From contig JAMKCF010000013.1 of the NCBI GenBank assembly GCA_023634235.1, positions 10,904,296 through 10,968,295 of the forward strand: a stretch of 64,000 nt of DNA. Reading direction: 5' to 3'. The stretch comes from Pisaster brevispinus (Eukaryota; Echinodermata; Asteroidea; Forcipulatida; Asteriidae). Below the pieces are notes generated by a model, which worked only from the letters and a program-made list of their open reading frames with translations, was not told where the DNA came from and did not search any database. Shown piece by piece: positions 12,801-28,900 of this stretch. Position numbers and translations under genes: made by a program. Position 1 is the first letter of the stretch. Each line of letters opens with the position of its first letter.

Positions 12801-15800
12801 ATGGCATTTCAGGCAAAAATATTTCAAGTGAAGTTTTCCAGCATGACCATATCTTTGTACCATGTAAAGTTATGTGAAAAAAATGTACACATGGACATTT
12901 CAATCTTACTAATGTTGTGCACACTTTTTTATAAATTGTATACACAAGTTCAAAGCCAACTTCCCAAACTTTATGTTGATCACAACTTGGACCTTCACAA
13001 AGGTAACCTAAGGTCGCGTGGTGTGTTGTAAACCAATAAAAAAAGTGTTGTCTTATCACACAGTCTAAAATGTGGCCAATTAAATCAGCCCAAAACAATG
13101 CTAAGGTTTTAGATAAAAGTTTGGGGATAGTTTCAAATACCTTGCTTAGCAGAAACAGGCTCCCAACCAAATTTACATGTCATTGTTATTGTTATTGACT
13201 GGTTCCCTCCTACATTTTTGTTGCAGCAATGTTTGACTTGTTCCATGTCATGAAAAAAAAAATTCTGGTAGGCCTTCTACATGTGTATTTCAAAACAATT
13301 AAAGCCAAAAAGCAACTGGTATATAAAACAAACACCCCCACAAAGTAAAGAGATCTTGTTTTCTGACCCTATCCTAATCTCCTCCACAGTAAAAATTGGC
13401 CCAAAGAAACTTACACACAAAGTACAAATATGGACATGTCTGATGCTGTTTTTCCTGTTTCCTTTATAGTTCAAAAAATCATTAGGTAACATAAACATGC
13501 ACATTTTAAATCACTCATATGAAAAATTGAAGCCTTACATGTATAAGAATACGAAATATATTTTATTTTGTGGATGAACAGCAAAAAGATACTAGAACAA
13601 GATTTAAACCTGTACTTTCCAGATTAATGAGCCGGCACTCTACCAACCTAGCCCTATGATAGGGGTCTCCCTATTTTGACAAAATCTTTGTTTAAGGGTG
13701 CCAGTCAGAGGCTACCTAAAAAATGCCATGTAGCCAAGAATCGCACCCAAAATTACAATACAACCTGGGAAAAGACACGACAGGGATCACCTTAGTTAAG
13801 GGGGATGCAACTTTTATTTACTTACTGGGTAAATTGAAATTTGTGTACAGTCATCATCTTACAACGAGTTTGAGAAATGCAGTGCTGTAGGAGCGAGTCA
13901 CATTCATAAAACATACGACAAAAAAATATTGTTCAACTTGATTTGATTGTTTGAAATAATTGGGTACAAATTAGAGGGGAAACTGGGAGCATCTTACCGG
14001 ATCATTGTCCATGGAATTGAGCATAACAAGACATGATGATTTGTAATCATACACCATCCTCCAGATGTCACCCACAGTGTTGGGAAGAGGGGCTTGTGTG
14101 GCCAGGTACGCATTCTTATTTTTGTATCCCTAAGAAAAAGAAATTATAAATTTATATCTTGGACCTACGAATTATTGTCTATATTTATGTACACATACTA
14201 ACAACTGAGACAGGTGAGCAAGAGTTTGGGAAAAGAGTTTGTCTAAAATATCAGATTGCACAACAGTTGTGTGTACACAATATCAAAATCAAAGCCATAT
14301 AAGAAAATTTGGAAAATACTTTTCAATGTCATGAATGTCTAAAAATTCCTTGCGACCAATCCAACCATCACAGATATTCCTTATAAATACATCATGTTCG
14401 TGAAATAATTCAGCTCTCAACATTTAACATTTCTGCGAACTTTAAACACAAATCAATAAGTAAACTTATAACACGAGTGATTGCACAGGCGCCAATAACG
14501 CATACCGCAGTACACTTTCAAATCAAATGAATTCCATGTGCCTAACACACTAGTGTACGCAGGACAGGCATGTTTGAGAGTACAAATACATTTCTTTACA
14601 TTGAAAGATGAATATTTCACAAAAAGGACAGATTTATGAAAAAAACACCGCAAAAATTTTTTATGTTGCCATGGAATAATTAATCCTGTGAGATAAAGAG
14701 CTTCTAACAGATAAGACTTGTATTATAGAGCCCTGAATTTTTCCCGCTCCAGAAACAGATCCCCATATTTAGGACAAGCAGGATGTCACTGTCAGACTGT
14801 AGTATTTACATGAAAGTGAAAGGCCTCCAGGGCTAGGCATGATTACGAATATTGAATACAAGGCTCTGCTAGAGTTCAAGATCCCAAACTTGAGGTCACC
14901 CTAGAGGTACTACCTGTACTTACATCAAGGAAAGTAGCATTGATGTAGTTGGTGCTACCCTCTTCCCCAGAGGTCATCAGATATGGGCGGCATTTGTCAA
15001 CTGTGAAATAAAAAGCAAGTCCGAACTCATATTAAAAATCTCTGTTTTTGACCATAATTTTTCTCAAAAACTTTTGAGAACATCTATTGAGAGCAGTCAT
15101 GTTCCACTCATGTCCATTTTCAACTCAGTGCAGCCTTTAATTGAAGTCCTAGACTTTCACTTCATAAATCACTAAGATTCATTGTAGGATGAGTTGGCAA
15201 TGCCACCATGATGATTATTGCTATACCTTTCCGATCACCAATTCAGATTTATCTCTATTTTTAGCTTAATTTCAACACTATTTAAGAATGATAAAGGATG
15301 GGTGGGAACAATTGGGAGGGTTAGAGGTATGGGAATCAAGAAAGGAAATAAAATCAGTTGCGATCAAATAAATATACAATAACTTTACAAAAACCGGTAA
15401 ATAAGGGCATGTGATGAACTTCAATTATTTGAAAGACTTTTAGGTAATTTTTTTTTTAGATTGTCTGCATATGCATGAATGGTGCATATTCTGAAACTTT
15501 TTTTTTTACCAATCCCAGCTCTCACAACATTCTTTTAAGTTTTTGAAAATGTCTTTGTGTGCACCAACTTCTTTACCATCTAATAAAGTTACCTTACATT
15601 TTATTTGTTAAGGTAAAAAAAAAGAGTCTACAAAATTAATATTTGCAAGAAAAGATGCACCGGATTTGTTCTAAATGAAAGGTACAATATCTTGTTTTGT
15701 GCGGCAAGAAACTGTAAGACCATGGCTCCTAAAGGAAACTATCGGATACTATTTAAAGGCCCCTGGGTCTGGCTCTGGTTTAAGCTTCATCAATAATACT

Positions 15801-16946
15801 GAAAAGTGGACTTTCCATACAGGGCTTTCATGTACATTAGGTTGATGGAGCCTACGCCAGAGCCAAAACCACAGCAGTTAGTTGGAAAAGGGCCAAAAAA
15901 GAAAGTTCTATTCAAAGGTTTTGATAATCTATCTTTAGTCACATTTCTGCAGAGATCATTTTTCTACCCATGTAGGTAGTTTTTACCGTACCTGGGAGGT
16001 TCTCCTGAAATCTGTTCTTATCAATGTTGTCTGACATCTTCCCTCCCCGACATTTGTCATCATTTGGAGTTACTGTAAAGATCTCCAACATCTAGTGAAT
16101 AAATGAAAATAACTTCATCATCAACATCATTTTAAACATGTTGTAACACTTTGATGTTTAAAGAGGAGCTCCAAGGTCAAAGTTCAGTTTTGTGATGCAT
16201 TCATTTCCCAATCAATACAGTCCTCATGAAAGTTGGGTAAATTACAAGTTTCTAATGTCACATTCTAATGGTGTAAAGTTGCAATATTTGATACTTTTTC
16301 TTAGTAAAACTTCAAGCATGACGGCAACACCAACAAAAACAAATGGGTCAGCAGATTCTAGAGAGAAATTTAGCACCAGTCAAAAAGCCAAATTCAAAAC
16401 CATTTGGATTGAATATCATAAACATTCAGGAATGAACTAAATATTCTCTTTACAAAAATGTACAGACCATTTATTGTTTATGTGACGCCATCAAACATGT
16501 TTTGATGCTGATAAAAGCTGATGTTAAAAGGTATCAATTACAGTAGCATTTTACATGGTTTTAACTATTTAACTATTGGAAAATTTGTTAATCACAAAAC
16601 TGAATTGTACCTTAGAGCCCCTCTCTAATTTTTACTAAATATTAGACCTCTAGAAATTTACCCCAAATTGAAGATATCTCACAATTGAGACCATGGTTTA
16701 TGATATCCATTGGGCTATGCCATGGACAAATGATTTGGTAGTTACACTATAGATGGTGTAACCTTTACATGTTTATTTCAGAGCCATAGAGCCTGCACTT
16801 CACGCAGTCACAGTTGCACAAGGCTGGTATAAACTATACAATTTTGTGGGAATGATTTTTATCAAAGAAAGGGGCGTATCTTAAAACTTGTTCTGATGTA
16901 ATTCGTTTTAATGCTTGTTTCAAACAGTACTTCTCATAGTTATAAC

Positions 16947-16977
<31 letters not shown>

Positions 16978-19900
16978 GACTTTAAAGCATGGCACATGAG
17001 CATTTTTACCAAGGTCACTGAGCCATCTTCCTTAAAATTAAATCCTCTCAGCTCTCTGTGTTGGATGCAGTCAGCGCTGCCAGGTACATGTACTTGTGTA
17101 CATAGAGATCAAACAAAATCAAATGAGGAGGAACGACAAGGTCACTATTTCTTTTTACAAAGGTTACCAGCCAAAATAATAAACAGTTTACATTGCTGCG
17201 ACTAATACCCCCCCCCCTCATTTCTTGCTTACCAAAGAATTTTGCTGAGCAGATTTTTCTGCTTAACAGCTTTATGAAATTGGGCTAATGTAAAAGTTTT
17301 TTAAAAATTTAAGTTTCAAACACAACAAGCTAATTTATAAAATTGAAAAACTTTCCAAAATATACACTTTCCAAAACAATCAGCAGCCAGCTAAAACTTT
17401 CAGTGATTTCTGCCTAGAGTTTTTTCCCTTAAGCAACTTTGGCTTAGATTGTTTCATGGTAGGATCAGAGTTTTTTTACTTACATGGAACTGGTCCTGGA
17501 TGCCAGAAGTTCCTGTTTTGGGGTCTCGTTTCTTGAGGCGACTGTAATCCTGATGTAGTTTAGCAATTGGGATGGCTGTGTTTTCACTCAGGCAAGATTC
17601 CAAAAGGGCATCGAAGATAAATTTGTACTGGTCCTGATGTACCAAAACAGTCAAGATTTAAATTGGAATAAATTTGATATTTAAAATGCATTTGTAACTG
17701 TGTTTTTTCTGATTGTAAATGAGAAAATTGCTAGTTGGGTTTGAATGATTTTTGGTACAATGCCTAGCTCAGTATGGGGGTTTTCATGCAAACAACTGGC
17801 ATTTAAACCATGTGACGTAGCAGTCAAAGGAAGTCTGATCGGGCATTCACTAAGAAACCAGGAAAGATATTATACCCCTGTTTTGTCAAATTAAACTTGC
17901 AAATGGTTTATTCCATTATAGTTTACTTGTTACACACCAGCGTTTGGACCATCCTGAATCGCTGTTCTCTCATGGCACGGACAAAGTTCAGAACGTCCAC
18001 TTTTCCCACAGCTTGCCCCTGTTCCAACATACTATCAACGGTGATGTACGTTCCTGTACGTCCAACACCAGCACTAGGTAACAAAGAAATAAAGGAGCAT
18101 GTCAATGGAGGCTGAACAAGAACAACTTGATTGGAAGTCAAAATAAACCTGTTGGAAACAGCAATGATATATTTTTACACCAGAATGGAATCAGAATATT
18201 GTAACCTTCCACCCTCACTTGGTTACATTGACCGGAATAAGTCATTTGTGCCTTAGATTTGAATAGTATCTTGTACAATGACTAAATTTGCAGTCCTCAT
18301 CAGTCCAACAGAATCAAACAGAACGTGCAGTTGGATTTTGAAGGGTGTTAGACGGTTAGGGTTAACGAACAACAAACACACTATTCTAAAAATAGAGGCT
18401 CGCTGTTTTGAACAAGAATATAGACATTCTCTTTTGGAACTCTTTGTGTCCCATTCAGACTCCTTTTTTAGGCAATTACGACTCTTAGGAGCTGTGTACC
18501 AGATTGGAAAGTTTAATGCTCATAAAATGCCACCCCCCCAAAAAGAAAAAGAAAAAAAAAACAAACAAACAAACAAACAAACACCCCCAAAACGAAACAA
18601 ACAAAAACAGAAAAAAAGCTTTCAAAAGCGAGGATTATTCTTAATCAGCTTAGAAAATAAATACACAAATTGGTTATCTGATTTTGTTAAGTTCATTGCT
18701 GAGTATTTCTAAGTTGTAGCTATTGGTTTTGTTGCAAACTGTTTATAAACGACAAATATCATGGAGATTGATAGATCATTAATATTCTGAGATGAAAAGA
18801 TACGTCTGCAGCAAAAAGTAAGGCATTTTACAAAATCATTTTCTATATTTGCAATACAAAAGAAAAGAACAACACCTGGACTGTCAATACACACTTGGTG
18901 CTTTTCAAGAAACAAACAGCCATAGTTTATTTCAAAAGAAGACGTCTTATTACATATCTCTGTAGTGCAGCCTTCAAAACTATAACTCTATTCAAAGGTG
19001 GCATGACAGTAATAGCCATTGCGTACAGAAGTCCAGAATTACATCTCAGTCCGATCCGATAAATAGTTTGGCAACAAGAATTTTATTTCCGAACCTTGAC
19101 TGAACAGTAAGCTTTTACGGAACAATTATTTTCAGATCTCGCTACAAAAGTATGAAAAACAATACATTTTGTCATCATGAGGCCGCAAAAGAACCTCATA
19201 CTATCCGTGTTCTCGTATCTTCCGTTTTTTAAGACATTAAAACATGCATGGGACAGTTCGGGACCGGTTAAATACCTCGTATTAACCGGCATCTCGTATC
19301 TTCCGAGCTCGTATTAACAAGAGTCGACTGTACTACCAAGTTCACTGGTAGTAATTACAAGCATGAAATTTGTTTTAGGAAAGTGTGATCACTTTCCTTG
19401 GGAAATAAAAAATCAGGAACCATACCTGCAGTGTACAACTATAGGACCTTGTTGGGTTGTTTCTGATGCCTGGACTCGTCTGACAAACTGGAGAAGGGGT
19501 GAAGACTCGGGTGGCTTCATATCAGGCCACGTGATGTAATGAAACTGCAGAACCTCACGAAACTCACCCTCGGGCTCGCTGCTCTGTACACACATAAAAT
19601 TAAAAGATTATTCTTTAACATCTCCACATTTAATACTACTGGAGTTTTATATAGTGCTTGTATCTACCAATAAGGTACTCAAGGGGCTTGATCCAAGAGA
19701 AATATTTAAGAAAGGTTTCTGAGGTTTTTGAATTACAATGTATGAGACAGATTTATGTAGCAGCATATTAGGGTTTACAAGGTGCCGAGAATGCACTCAG
19801 CAGCCATTGCCAGAAACACTGTGCTTGACGTGGTGTGTGTTCGCCGTCTGAGGCTGGTATTCAGTGGAAAGTGTCAGTTGATGCATTGGTGTTGGTGGAT

Positions 19901-22900
19901 GATGGCTAACCCTCTCTTTATTGTTTTCTGCTATTGTCATGCTGATTATTTTGTAGGCTATGGGGTCGTTCAGACACAGTACTAACTCATGCTTCAACCC
20001 GATCGAGTTCAACTCAGTGTGTCTGAACGGATCTAAAGTTAGACCGAATCAAGTTCAACCCACAAAAGTTAAACCATCGAGCGAGGGGGTTTATCTTTTA
20101 ACACTGTGTGTGGACAGAATAAAATAGACCACATCCGGACTAACTCGCAGTCCATGACCCATTGACCTCCGTGATCGTTACGTAACACACAGTGACCAAT
20201 GAACACAGCCAGCATCAGAAGGACCAGCTCGTTGGTATACCTACGGTCGTCAGGCACCACAGCATTCGCTCTGTGGGAGCGGCAGTTCGCGCGGTTTCTG
20301 TGAATAAACCGGATGTCGGAGCAATGGGTTCGCTTCTGCTTTGACCTCTTAAAACCGAAGATAAACCGTATGGGGTTTAACTCTGTGCTGTCTGAACGCA
20401 AGGGGAATTTTTTTTTACGACCACCCCCCGCTGCTCGTAAAAGTTAAACCGGTTCGGGTCTGAACATGGCCTAATTCCAGAGTCACTGTGTAGTATTTGT
20501 TGATTGTTCCTGGAGACCGCAGTGATACCATGCTTGATTAGTGCAATGAATGTTGTGTAATCACAGTGGATAGTGTGGCTCATGTTGTATGCATGTTTAA
20601 TACTTATTGACTCAATTTAACCTTTTACAGCCAAAACCTCTACTTATGAGATGCTGTTACATGGTGTGCTAAAAAAAATGCTAAAAGTCCTACTTCTCAA
20701 TGCAAAGCTTAAAATCCTACCATCAAAAACTTAGAAACAAAGAAACAGGGCTTACCTTTGACAGGTGAAACTTCCTGATGATGTAGTTAGTATAAGAGTT
20801 CTCATTGACCGTGACAACTCTAATATCAGCATAGGAGCTAATCCCATCAGGCCAATACTTCTCACATTTTTTCTGATTGGAAAATGAGAAATGTCAAGAG
20901 AATAAACATCATGTTGATGCTATTCACCAAGGCTTAACAATGCATAAGTATTGACAATCTAAAGTAAAGATATATCACTGGCAAGCTTGCTGTGATCACC
21001 TCACCATCACTCAGTCAAGCAATCCAGGCTATCTAGTGCGCCAAACTCAAGTTCTGGTGCTGTCAATTCCATGGGTTCGATTCCAGCTCAGATGTCCTTG
21101 AACAATACACTTAAAGATAATTGCTTCGTCCTTTGGATGAGATGTAAAGTTATAAGTCCTATGTGTTGTGTAATGCACACTAAAGAACCTAGTACACTTA
21201 TCAGTAGGAGAAAGGGGATTGACTGGGTGTTTCTGGCATCGTTGGCTGCAGATTGTGCTTCCGATCACCTTGTAAACCCTTACAAAGTGCTATATAAATG
21301 GGTCTCAGAATTCAAACATAGCTCTACATTCCTGCCATAAAAATAGTGATCACATTGAGATGCCCACTGGGTGTAATAAGTGCTAAAAAAGAACTGTGTT
21401 TAATTATGGCTGTTTAATTTTTTGCAACAAATATAAGCTGCTGTACATAAAAAGACAGTAACAGCTTCTGTATAAAAAGTGTTAACACTTAGTAGAATAA
21501 ATGTTGGAAATTTCACGTTACTGATGTTTCACTTTGATAAAATCAAATTACCTTCCCATTCTCCACTAGGTTGGTGAGCATGACAATTTTCCCCACACGC
21601 TCCTGCCAGACCATCCGCCATATGTCAATCACAGATGCTTTATTTGGCCCTGAAATATTTTACAATTTGAATGGACAATTTTTAAAGGTATACAAGTATA
21701 CAAATGCGTTTTCCAAATTCACAACTTGAAATTCATCAAAGAATCAGGATTTTTGTACAGTTAGTGAATGCTTACTGGATGCGTACTCCTCACTTTGAAG
21801 AAAAAAAATAGTATGGATGGATGACTGGAGTCGACTAGATTTGAACATAGTTGATATAGATGTCCGCCGAACACTGTGTGGTTTGACTAGCTAGTCCAAG
21901 TGGACCAACCTAACCCCAGAGCACGGTTTTTCTGGTTATAAATTCCAGTGAAAAGGAAGCACACAAGCAATTGGGTTTTTTATAAGCTCTTTCAAGGCCA
22001 TTAGTAAAGCGTAGGGATCGCAAAATGCAACAAAAGTTTTTAGACTTTTTGTGAAATTACTTGATTATTGGAATAGATCAACTTAAACAAATGCAAAATC
22101 ATATACAAAGAGAACAAATTGTGCAGACAATTCTGGCTAGTCACATTTTAACTCACAATGTCACGATGATGGTTTTAGCGAGTTCAACTGTACACTAAGC
22201 CTCTCCTTATCTTACCAATGGGGGATGGGACCGTTCAACCCAACATGGTCAAAATTTGAGCATGAACCTGTCCAGACTTACTCAATTGGAAATCTATAAT
22301 TCTTTGTTTGCTATATCTACATATTTGCCATACTGTTGGTTTGACATTACAATGTACTAAGGTCTGGTACTTTATTTGCTTGACATTGAATGCTTTTGTG
22401 GTTCTGTCCAAGCATATTTAAGATTTGCTGATGTGAGACCCCAAAACCCCAAAAGAGAAAACCTGAACAAGGATCCTGTCGCAATGGAAGTTAATTCCCT
22501 CACCTTGGCAAGCAATGTACTTTGAATCTTTCTGATATCCCTACAAGAAACCAAACACACATTTGAACTGTTAACAATCAAATATTACTCATATAAACTG
22601 ACAATGAGGTCACTAGTGGATGTCTATAGGCCTTTTCACACTATCTTTGTCCAATCCATGTCAAAATCTACACGGATCAACACAGAGTTGACTCTGTAAA
22701 ATGTGGACATGATTCAAATCCCGGCTGCTTTCACACTAGCTCTGCACAAAATCAGTGTGCAATCCATGTATTATGTGACTGTTTCACACTTCCAGGGTCC
22801 TACATGGACCCAAGCAGAAAAATCCCATACTACAGGGTGCGGATGGCACCATCTGTGTAGTGTGTAGTGTGCAAAGACCTTATGCACCCCAAGAGACAGT

Positions 22901-25900
22901 GAGTGACCAGAAGAGAGTCCTGTTTCCCAAGACTGTAGGCCGGGGAAGACAGGCCACTTACAGGCCCGAGGGGAGGTAGACATACATGTATGCCAATCAT
23001 ACATTTATGTGTTTTAAAGCACATCTGAGTCGAACATACAGAAAATGCTTTTAAATTCCCTAGATTCAGTTTGTAGTTGCTGTTCACTGTTCTCATCATA
23101 AATAACCATCTAATACTGAACACTGTTCTCATCATAAATAACCATCTAATACTGAACACTGTTCTCATCATAAATAACCATCTAATACTGAACATAATAC
23201 TGAACACTGTTCTCATCATAAATAACCATCTAATACTGAACATAATACTGAACACTGTTCTCATCATAAATAACCATCTAATACTGAACATTTTTTCCCA
23301 TCACTTTGGCAAAAATCGGCAAGGATCTTTACAAATTTTGACTTACATGAATATAACATGCATTAATGTAGTCCGATGATGGGTCTCCATCAAGGCATTC
23401 CAAGGCTACACGAGAATGGTCATCTGAAAACAAGAAAAACGTTTTTAAAAATGTAAAACTTTGTTCATCAGCAAATTCACAAGTTGCTTTTGTTAAGAAA
23501 ACAAACACATGCAAGCCAGAATAAAAGTACCAGGAACAAGAAGTCCATGCTCTGTGGCTTGTGGGTAATGTCATGGGATACTTGGTCTACATACAGATGG
23601 GACAAGAAGTGAGAGACCTTCTGAGCACATACCATGAAGATACCTGTAGAACAGTCATAGAGAGAAGAGATGACGCTTGACAAAAAGAGGTTCAAGAAAC
23701 GAGGCCAGGTCTTGTCCCAGCAAATCAATAACTAACTCCTAGATTATGTCAAGTAGTGGTTCGGCTACATGTAGTTATCCCTTGTTCCTACTAAGTCATG
23801 TTTTACTGTGCTTTTGGATAGAAATCGGACCTGGATGTTGAACTTACAGGCAATGATGTTAACGTAGCGATTTTTTTTCTTATTTTCCTCTTTCTCAGCT
23901 ACAGTCCATGGGTGTATTGGTTCATCCGGAAGAGACTGCAGGATCAAGAATACAACAAATTAGTACATTGCAATTTTCTTTTTAATTGTTAGCTGTTATT
24001 CCACAAAACCATACAAAGAAGGAAAAAAATTGATTTGTAGATACATATATAGAATAAAGTGAGGCAGAAAATGATCACAGAATACACAGAATACAGAAAA
24101 AACAAGTTTAGATCCACAGGAATGATAATTAAAAAGATAAGTAGATATACTTATTTACGACACCTCATAGATATTTATGCTCGAGAGCCACTCACTGGTC
24201 CATTCACCAGGGTTAACCAAGTGCACACTCAACATGGTAATTACGCATGTATAGTGGACAATCACATATAAAGCAACAGTCAGGCATCGGGTTAGCACAT
24301 AGACTGATCACATGCAATAGTTTACTCTGCATGTGCTTGAAGAAGTACTTATTTAACTACTGCACAGGTCCAGTGCACAAGAGCGAAAAAGGTCCCAGCT
24401 AAAGATGGTGGCGCACGTAATGTCAACCAACGTTTTCCGAACTCAATGATGCTGAACTAGAGAAGTATGAGGTGTAGCAAACAAATGTAACATGGTTCAT
24501 TTTGGGTGGACAGTCCATATTAGCTCCCCAAGGTATTGGAATTTGACAAACTGCCAGCCAACCACTCAGAGAACTAATATCGACGACAGTCTACCCTCAA
24601 ACCATGTTGTGTTTGTTTAATACACACATATAGGCTTACATTATATATGTATATTTTGTATAGGAATAGAGGGCCACAAGTGCATACATAGTGCATTTTT
24701 ATGCAGAACAAGCGGTCAATTGAAAATCGGTATAGCGGTTAGGAAAACAAGGTCATCAAAGCAAAGCACTGTTACATGCAAGTAAATCACCCTTCATACA
24801 TGTGCATTTATTAAATGTATATTCAACAAATGAATAAGTATGAAGCTTAGTCAAAGTTTCTTGGAAACACCTCCACATAATTATAACACAATGCAGTTAT
24901 AGATGGTTCGTCTAAAGCTATGGGTACAAGTCGGGGCAGAGGTCGCCCTAAGCTGAGTTGGATAGATAATGTGACAAAGTGGAGTGGTAGAAGTCTGCGA
25001 GAGCTGAGATTAGCGGCAACTGAAAGAGAACAGGTCATGGCCGTGACTCCAGGAATGTGCCCCCATTACAATTTGAGCATAAAGCGGCCACAGACGCTAG
25101 TCTATGCCGAATGATGATGACGAGATTTGCCATTATTTGCTTGAATATTCTCTCAGAGCTCATGGAGTGAACTCCCCAGATACTTAAAACAAATCTAAAG
25201 AATGGTTTAAGAGGTCCCTTACCTTAAGTTTACCAGTATCCACACTTTATGTGACCCAAAACACATTCATGAAACAACAAATCTGTGAAAGCTTAAGGTC
25301 AATTGGCATGATTGGTCATCAGAGTCATAACATAATAGTGTTTTCAAAACTCAGATTTTGGACTCACAAAAACAAAGCTAATTGTTTTGGACTCATAAAA
25401 TCAACGTTCATTGTTTTACTAATTTCTCAGAAACTGTAGCTTTTCTATTGAAGCCAACATTTTTCAAGGGAAGTTTTTCACCACAGCCATCTTTATACAG
25501 TGTATGTCATATGTAAATCTGTGAACATTCATAATATTTCCTGCAATCTGACCGATGTTGCACAATGTGCATACCATTTAACAACTATTTTAGGGTTAAC
25601 AGCTTCATAAAAAAGGGCCCAGATGACTAAAGACAAGTCTATGAAGTGTTCTCAGGTTCTAAACCCAAAAGTGTACATTCTACAAGCTTAGGTTGCAAAT
25701 TAGCACAAGTAACACATATTTTCGAAGGCTTCAAGATAACTTTACCCCCCAAAAGTGTGAAAGCTTGTTTATGTTGCCAACAAGACTTTACCAGAACAAC
25801 TGGAAGAGTTTTTTTAAATGAACATTATTTTAACAGAGGAAGGTGAACAACTGTACCTCATAGTCATGTTGAAATCCAGATTGGCTAGATTTATTTCTCT

Positions 25901-28900
25901 TGATGTAATCAGCAAGACCACTCATGGGAACTGGTTCCGAGGGTTTGAAGACCGGCTTCTTTTTCTTAGAAGGCAGTTTCTGATCAGGCTTATCCTCCTC
26001 TATTTCAGTTGTCATGGGAACACTAACAGAGGCTATTAACTCTTCATCGGATGGCCCTTGAAAAGAAAAGAAAAAACATTTCTTAACTTTGGAAACTTCC
26101 TGATATTTACATTCTGATCAATTTGATCATGTACACAAGATATGCATAAAGTGCAAAGCCAAATTCTATGAAGATTCCTCTGCCACACAAATGCCTCATC
26201 ATGTATCGTCACCACTTCACAAAAAGCCACGTTATGTCAAAAGGCGTAATGGAGATTTACATTTTACTCTGTGCTTAGCTTCAAACTGCAAATCTGAAAT
26301 ACTGAAGCCATGGTTTACAGCTTAATACATCTCATGTGATTCTGTAGCAGTTTAACCTCACCATTGACTAACTCATTTCTTTTAAAACACTGGCTAATAG
26401 CCATTAGTAGGCCTAAAAGATACGTGCCTCTTCATGAAACCTTTAAGTGAGATGAACTACTTATAATATGACAAACATGGTTTTCCATTGGAAAGGGCAT
26501 GCATGTCATGTGATCATGCCCACACTGACAGAAGGAGAGGCCCTTCGTGAAAACAAAAGATTTGACATACATCTTCACTCTTCTGCAATGTGTTACATGT
26601 ATTTTGGGGATGTGTGGCTCTTTGTGAAAACGCAGAATGCATTTATTAATCAAAAAATTTCATTTTTAACATATGTTGCTCTGGGTATATCTACACCAAG
26701 AAGGATTCACCAAGTTTGGATGTTTGGATGGAGTCAACACACTAGTCATACATGGTAAATCAATCATTCTTTATGGCTTTTTACTAGTCCTGCTTGTGTT
26801 GCTAATTTCAAATTAGAGTGGAATACATCAAAATATAGCTCTTCTGAGTCCCATGTCCCATGCCGAAGGTCGAGTTGGACATGGACCAAGTCACACTAAA
26901 TTTGTCCATATTCCGCAAGTGCATGTAGGATAAAGAATTTATCTTCAAGCAAACTTGACTCGCAGTGAAGCAAGAACAGTGCATTACAAACAAGGAGTAA
27001 TACGGGGCCATGCAATACAGGTCAATAACTCTCGATGCCATGGATAAACCAGAATCAAGGCTTAAGTTTGCTTGAAGATAAATGTATTCATGATAAATGT
27101 TATGCCTCCCACATCTTGTTGGTGTGAGCTTCTTAGTCCATCTATCATTTTAACTACTCATTCAATGTCCAACCTTTCTTCATTGCAACTACTTGATGAA
27201 CTCTCATGGCTTTTATCCTATGTTTTGCTTTGGTATGATTGACTTTTTGTTACACTGCTTATGCTCAAATATATACATCTTTTTTGATTTAATACCAGTA
27301 AAGTTTGACAAGTATCAACATAAAAAAATGACCAAGCTTGATCCATAAGCTTAAAAGTATATCTCTTTTCATGTTTTTGTGAGTACTGAAAATTGTATTC
27401 CAGTCAAATGGTAAATAATATATGTGCATGTAGATATTATTCCAAGGTTTACTTCCCATGGGCTTGGTGCTACAACTATCATGTCAAGATTGACTTCCCA
27501 TGGGCTTGGTGCTATAACTATCATGTCAAGATTGACTTCCCATGGGCTTGGTGCTATAACTATCATGCCAAGATTGACTTCCCATGGGCTTGGTGCTATA
27601 ACTATCATGCCAAGATTGACTTCCCATGGGCTTGGTGCTATAACTATCATGTCAAGATTGACTTCCCATGGGCTTGGTGCTATAACTAATATGCCAAGAT
27701 TGACTTCCCATGGGCTTGGTGCTATAACTAATATGCCAAGATTGACTTCCCATGGGCTTGGTGCTATAACTAATATGCCAAGATTGACTTCCCATGGGCT
27801 TGGTGCTATAACTAATATGCCAAGATTGACTTCCCATGGGCTTGGTGCTATAACTAATATGCCAAGATTGACTTCCCATGGGCTTGGTGCTATAACTATC
27901 ATGCCAAGATTGACTTCCCATGGGCTTGGTGCTATAACTAATATGCCAAGATTGACTTCCCATGGGCTTGGTGCTATAACTATCATGCCAAGATTGACTT
28001 CCCATGGGCTTGGTGCTATAACTATCATGCCAAGATTGACTTCCCATGGGCTTGGTGCTATAACTATCATGCCAAGATTGACTTCCCATGGGCTTGGTGC
28101 TATAACTATCATGCCAAGATTGACTTCTCATGGGCTTGGTGCTATAACTAATATGCCAAGATTGACTTCCCATGGGCTTGGTGCTATAACTAATATGCCA
28201 AGATTGACTTCCCATGGGCTTGGTGCTATAACTATCATGCCAAGATTGACTTCTCATGGGCTTGGTGCTATAACTAATATGCCAAGATTGACTTCCCATG
28301 GGCTTGGTGCTATAACTAATATGCCAAGATTGACTTCCCATGGGCTTGGTGCTATAACTATCATGCCAAGATTGACTTCCCATGGGCTTGGTGCTATAAC
28401 TATCATGCCAAGATTGACTTCCCATGGGCTTGGTGCTATAACTATCATGTCAAGATTGACTTCCCATGGGCTTGGTGCTATAACTATCATGCCAAGGTTG
28501 ACTTCCCATGGGCTTGGTGCTATAACTATCATGCCAAGATTGACTTCCCATGGGCGTGGTGCTATAACTATCATGCCAAGATTGACTTCCCATGGGCTTG
28601 GTGCTATAACTATCATGCCAAGATTGACTTCCCATGGGCTTGGTGTTATAACTATCATGCCAAGATTGACTTCCCATGGGCTTGGTGCTATAACTATCAT
28701 GCCAAGATTGACTTCCCATGGGCTTGGTGCTATAACTAATATGCCAAGATTGACTTCCCATGGGCTTGGTGCTATAACTAATATGCCAAGATTGACTTCC
28801 CATGGGCTTGGTGCTATAACTAATATGCCAAGATTGACTTCCCATGGGCTTGGTGCTACATACAACTATCATCACTAAAGGAAAATATTTTCTTGATGGA

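Noticed and set aside
18960..19335. A Tigger-like element suggested by AAGAGTCGACTGTAC at its right end
   Set aside because: I could not find a matching inverted left end, so no boundary can be supported.
22624..22800. MITE with TTCACAC ends
   Set aside because: Only short shared words; no convincing inverted arms.
27444..28860. CRISPR-like regular array
   Set aside because: The units are contiguous with no unique spacers, and the genome is eukaryotic.
27424..28878. A 484-codon open frame and several long antisense frames
   Set aside because: They arise only from the 42-bp minisatellite, whose unit is a multiple of 3 without stops. No start context, splice sites or homology.
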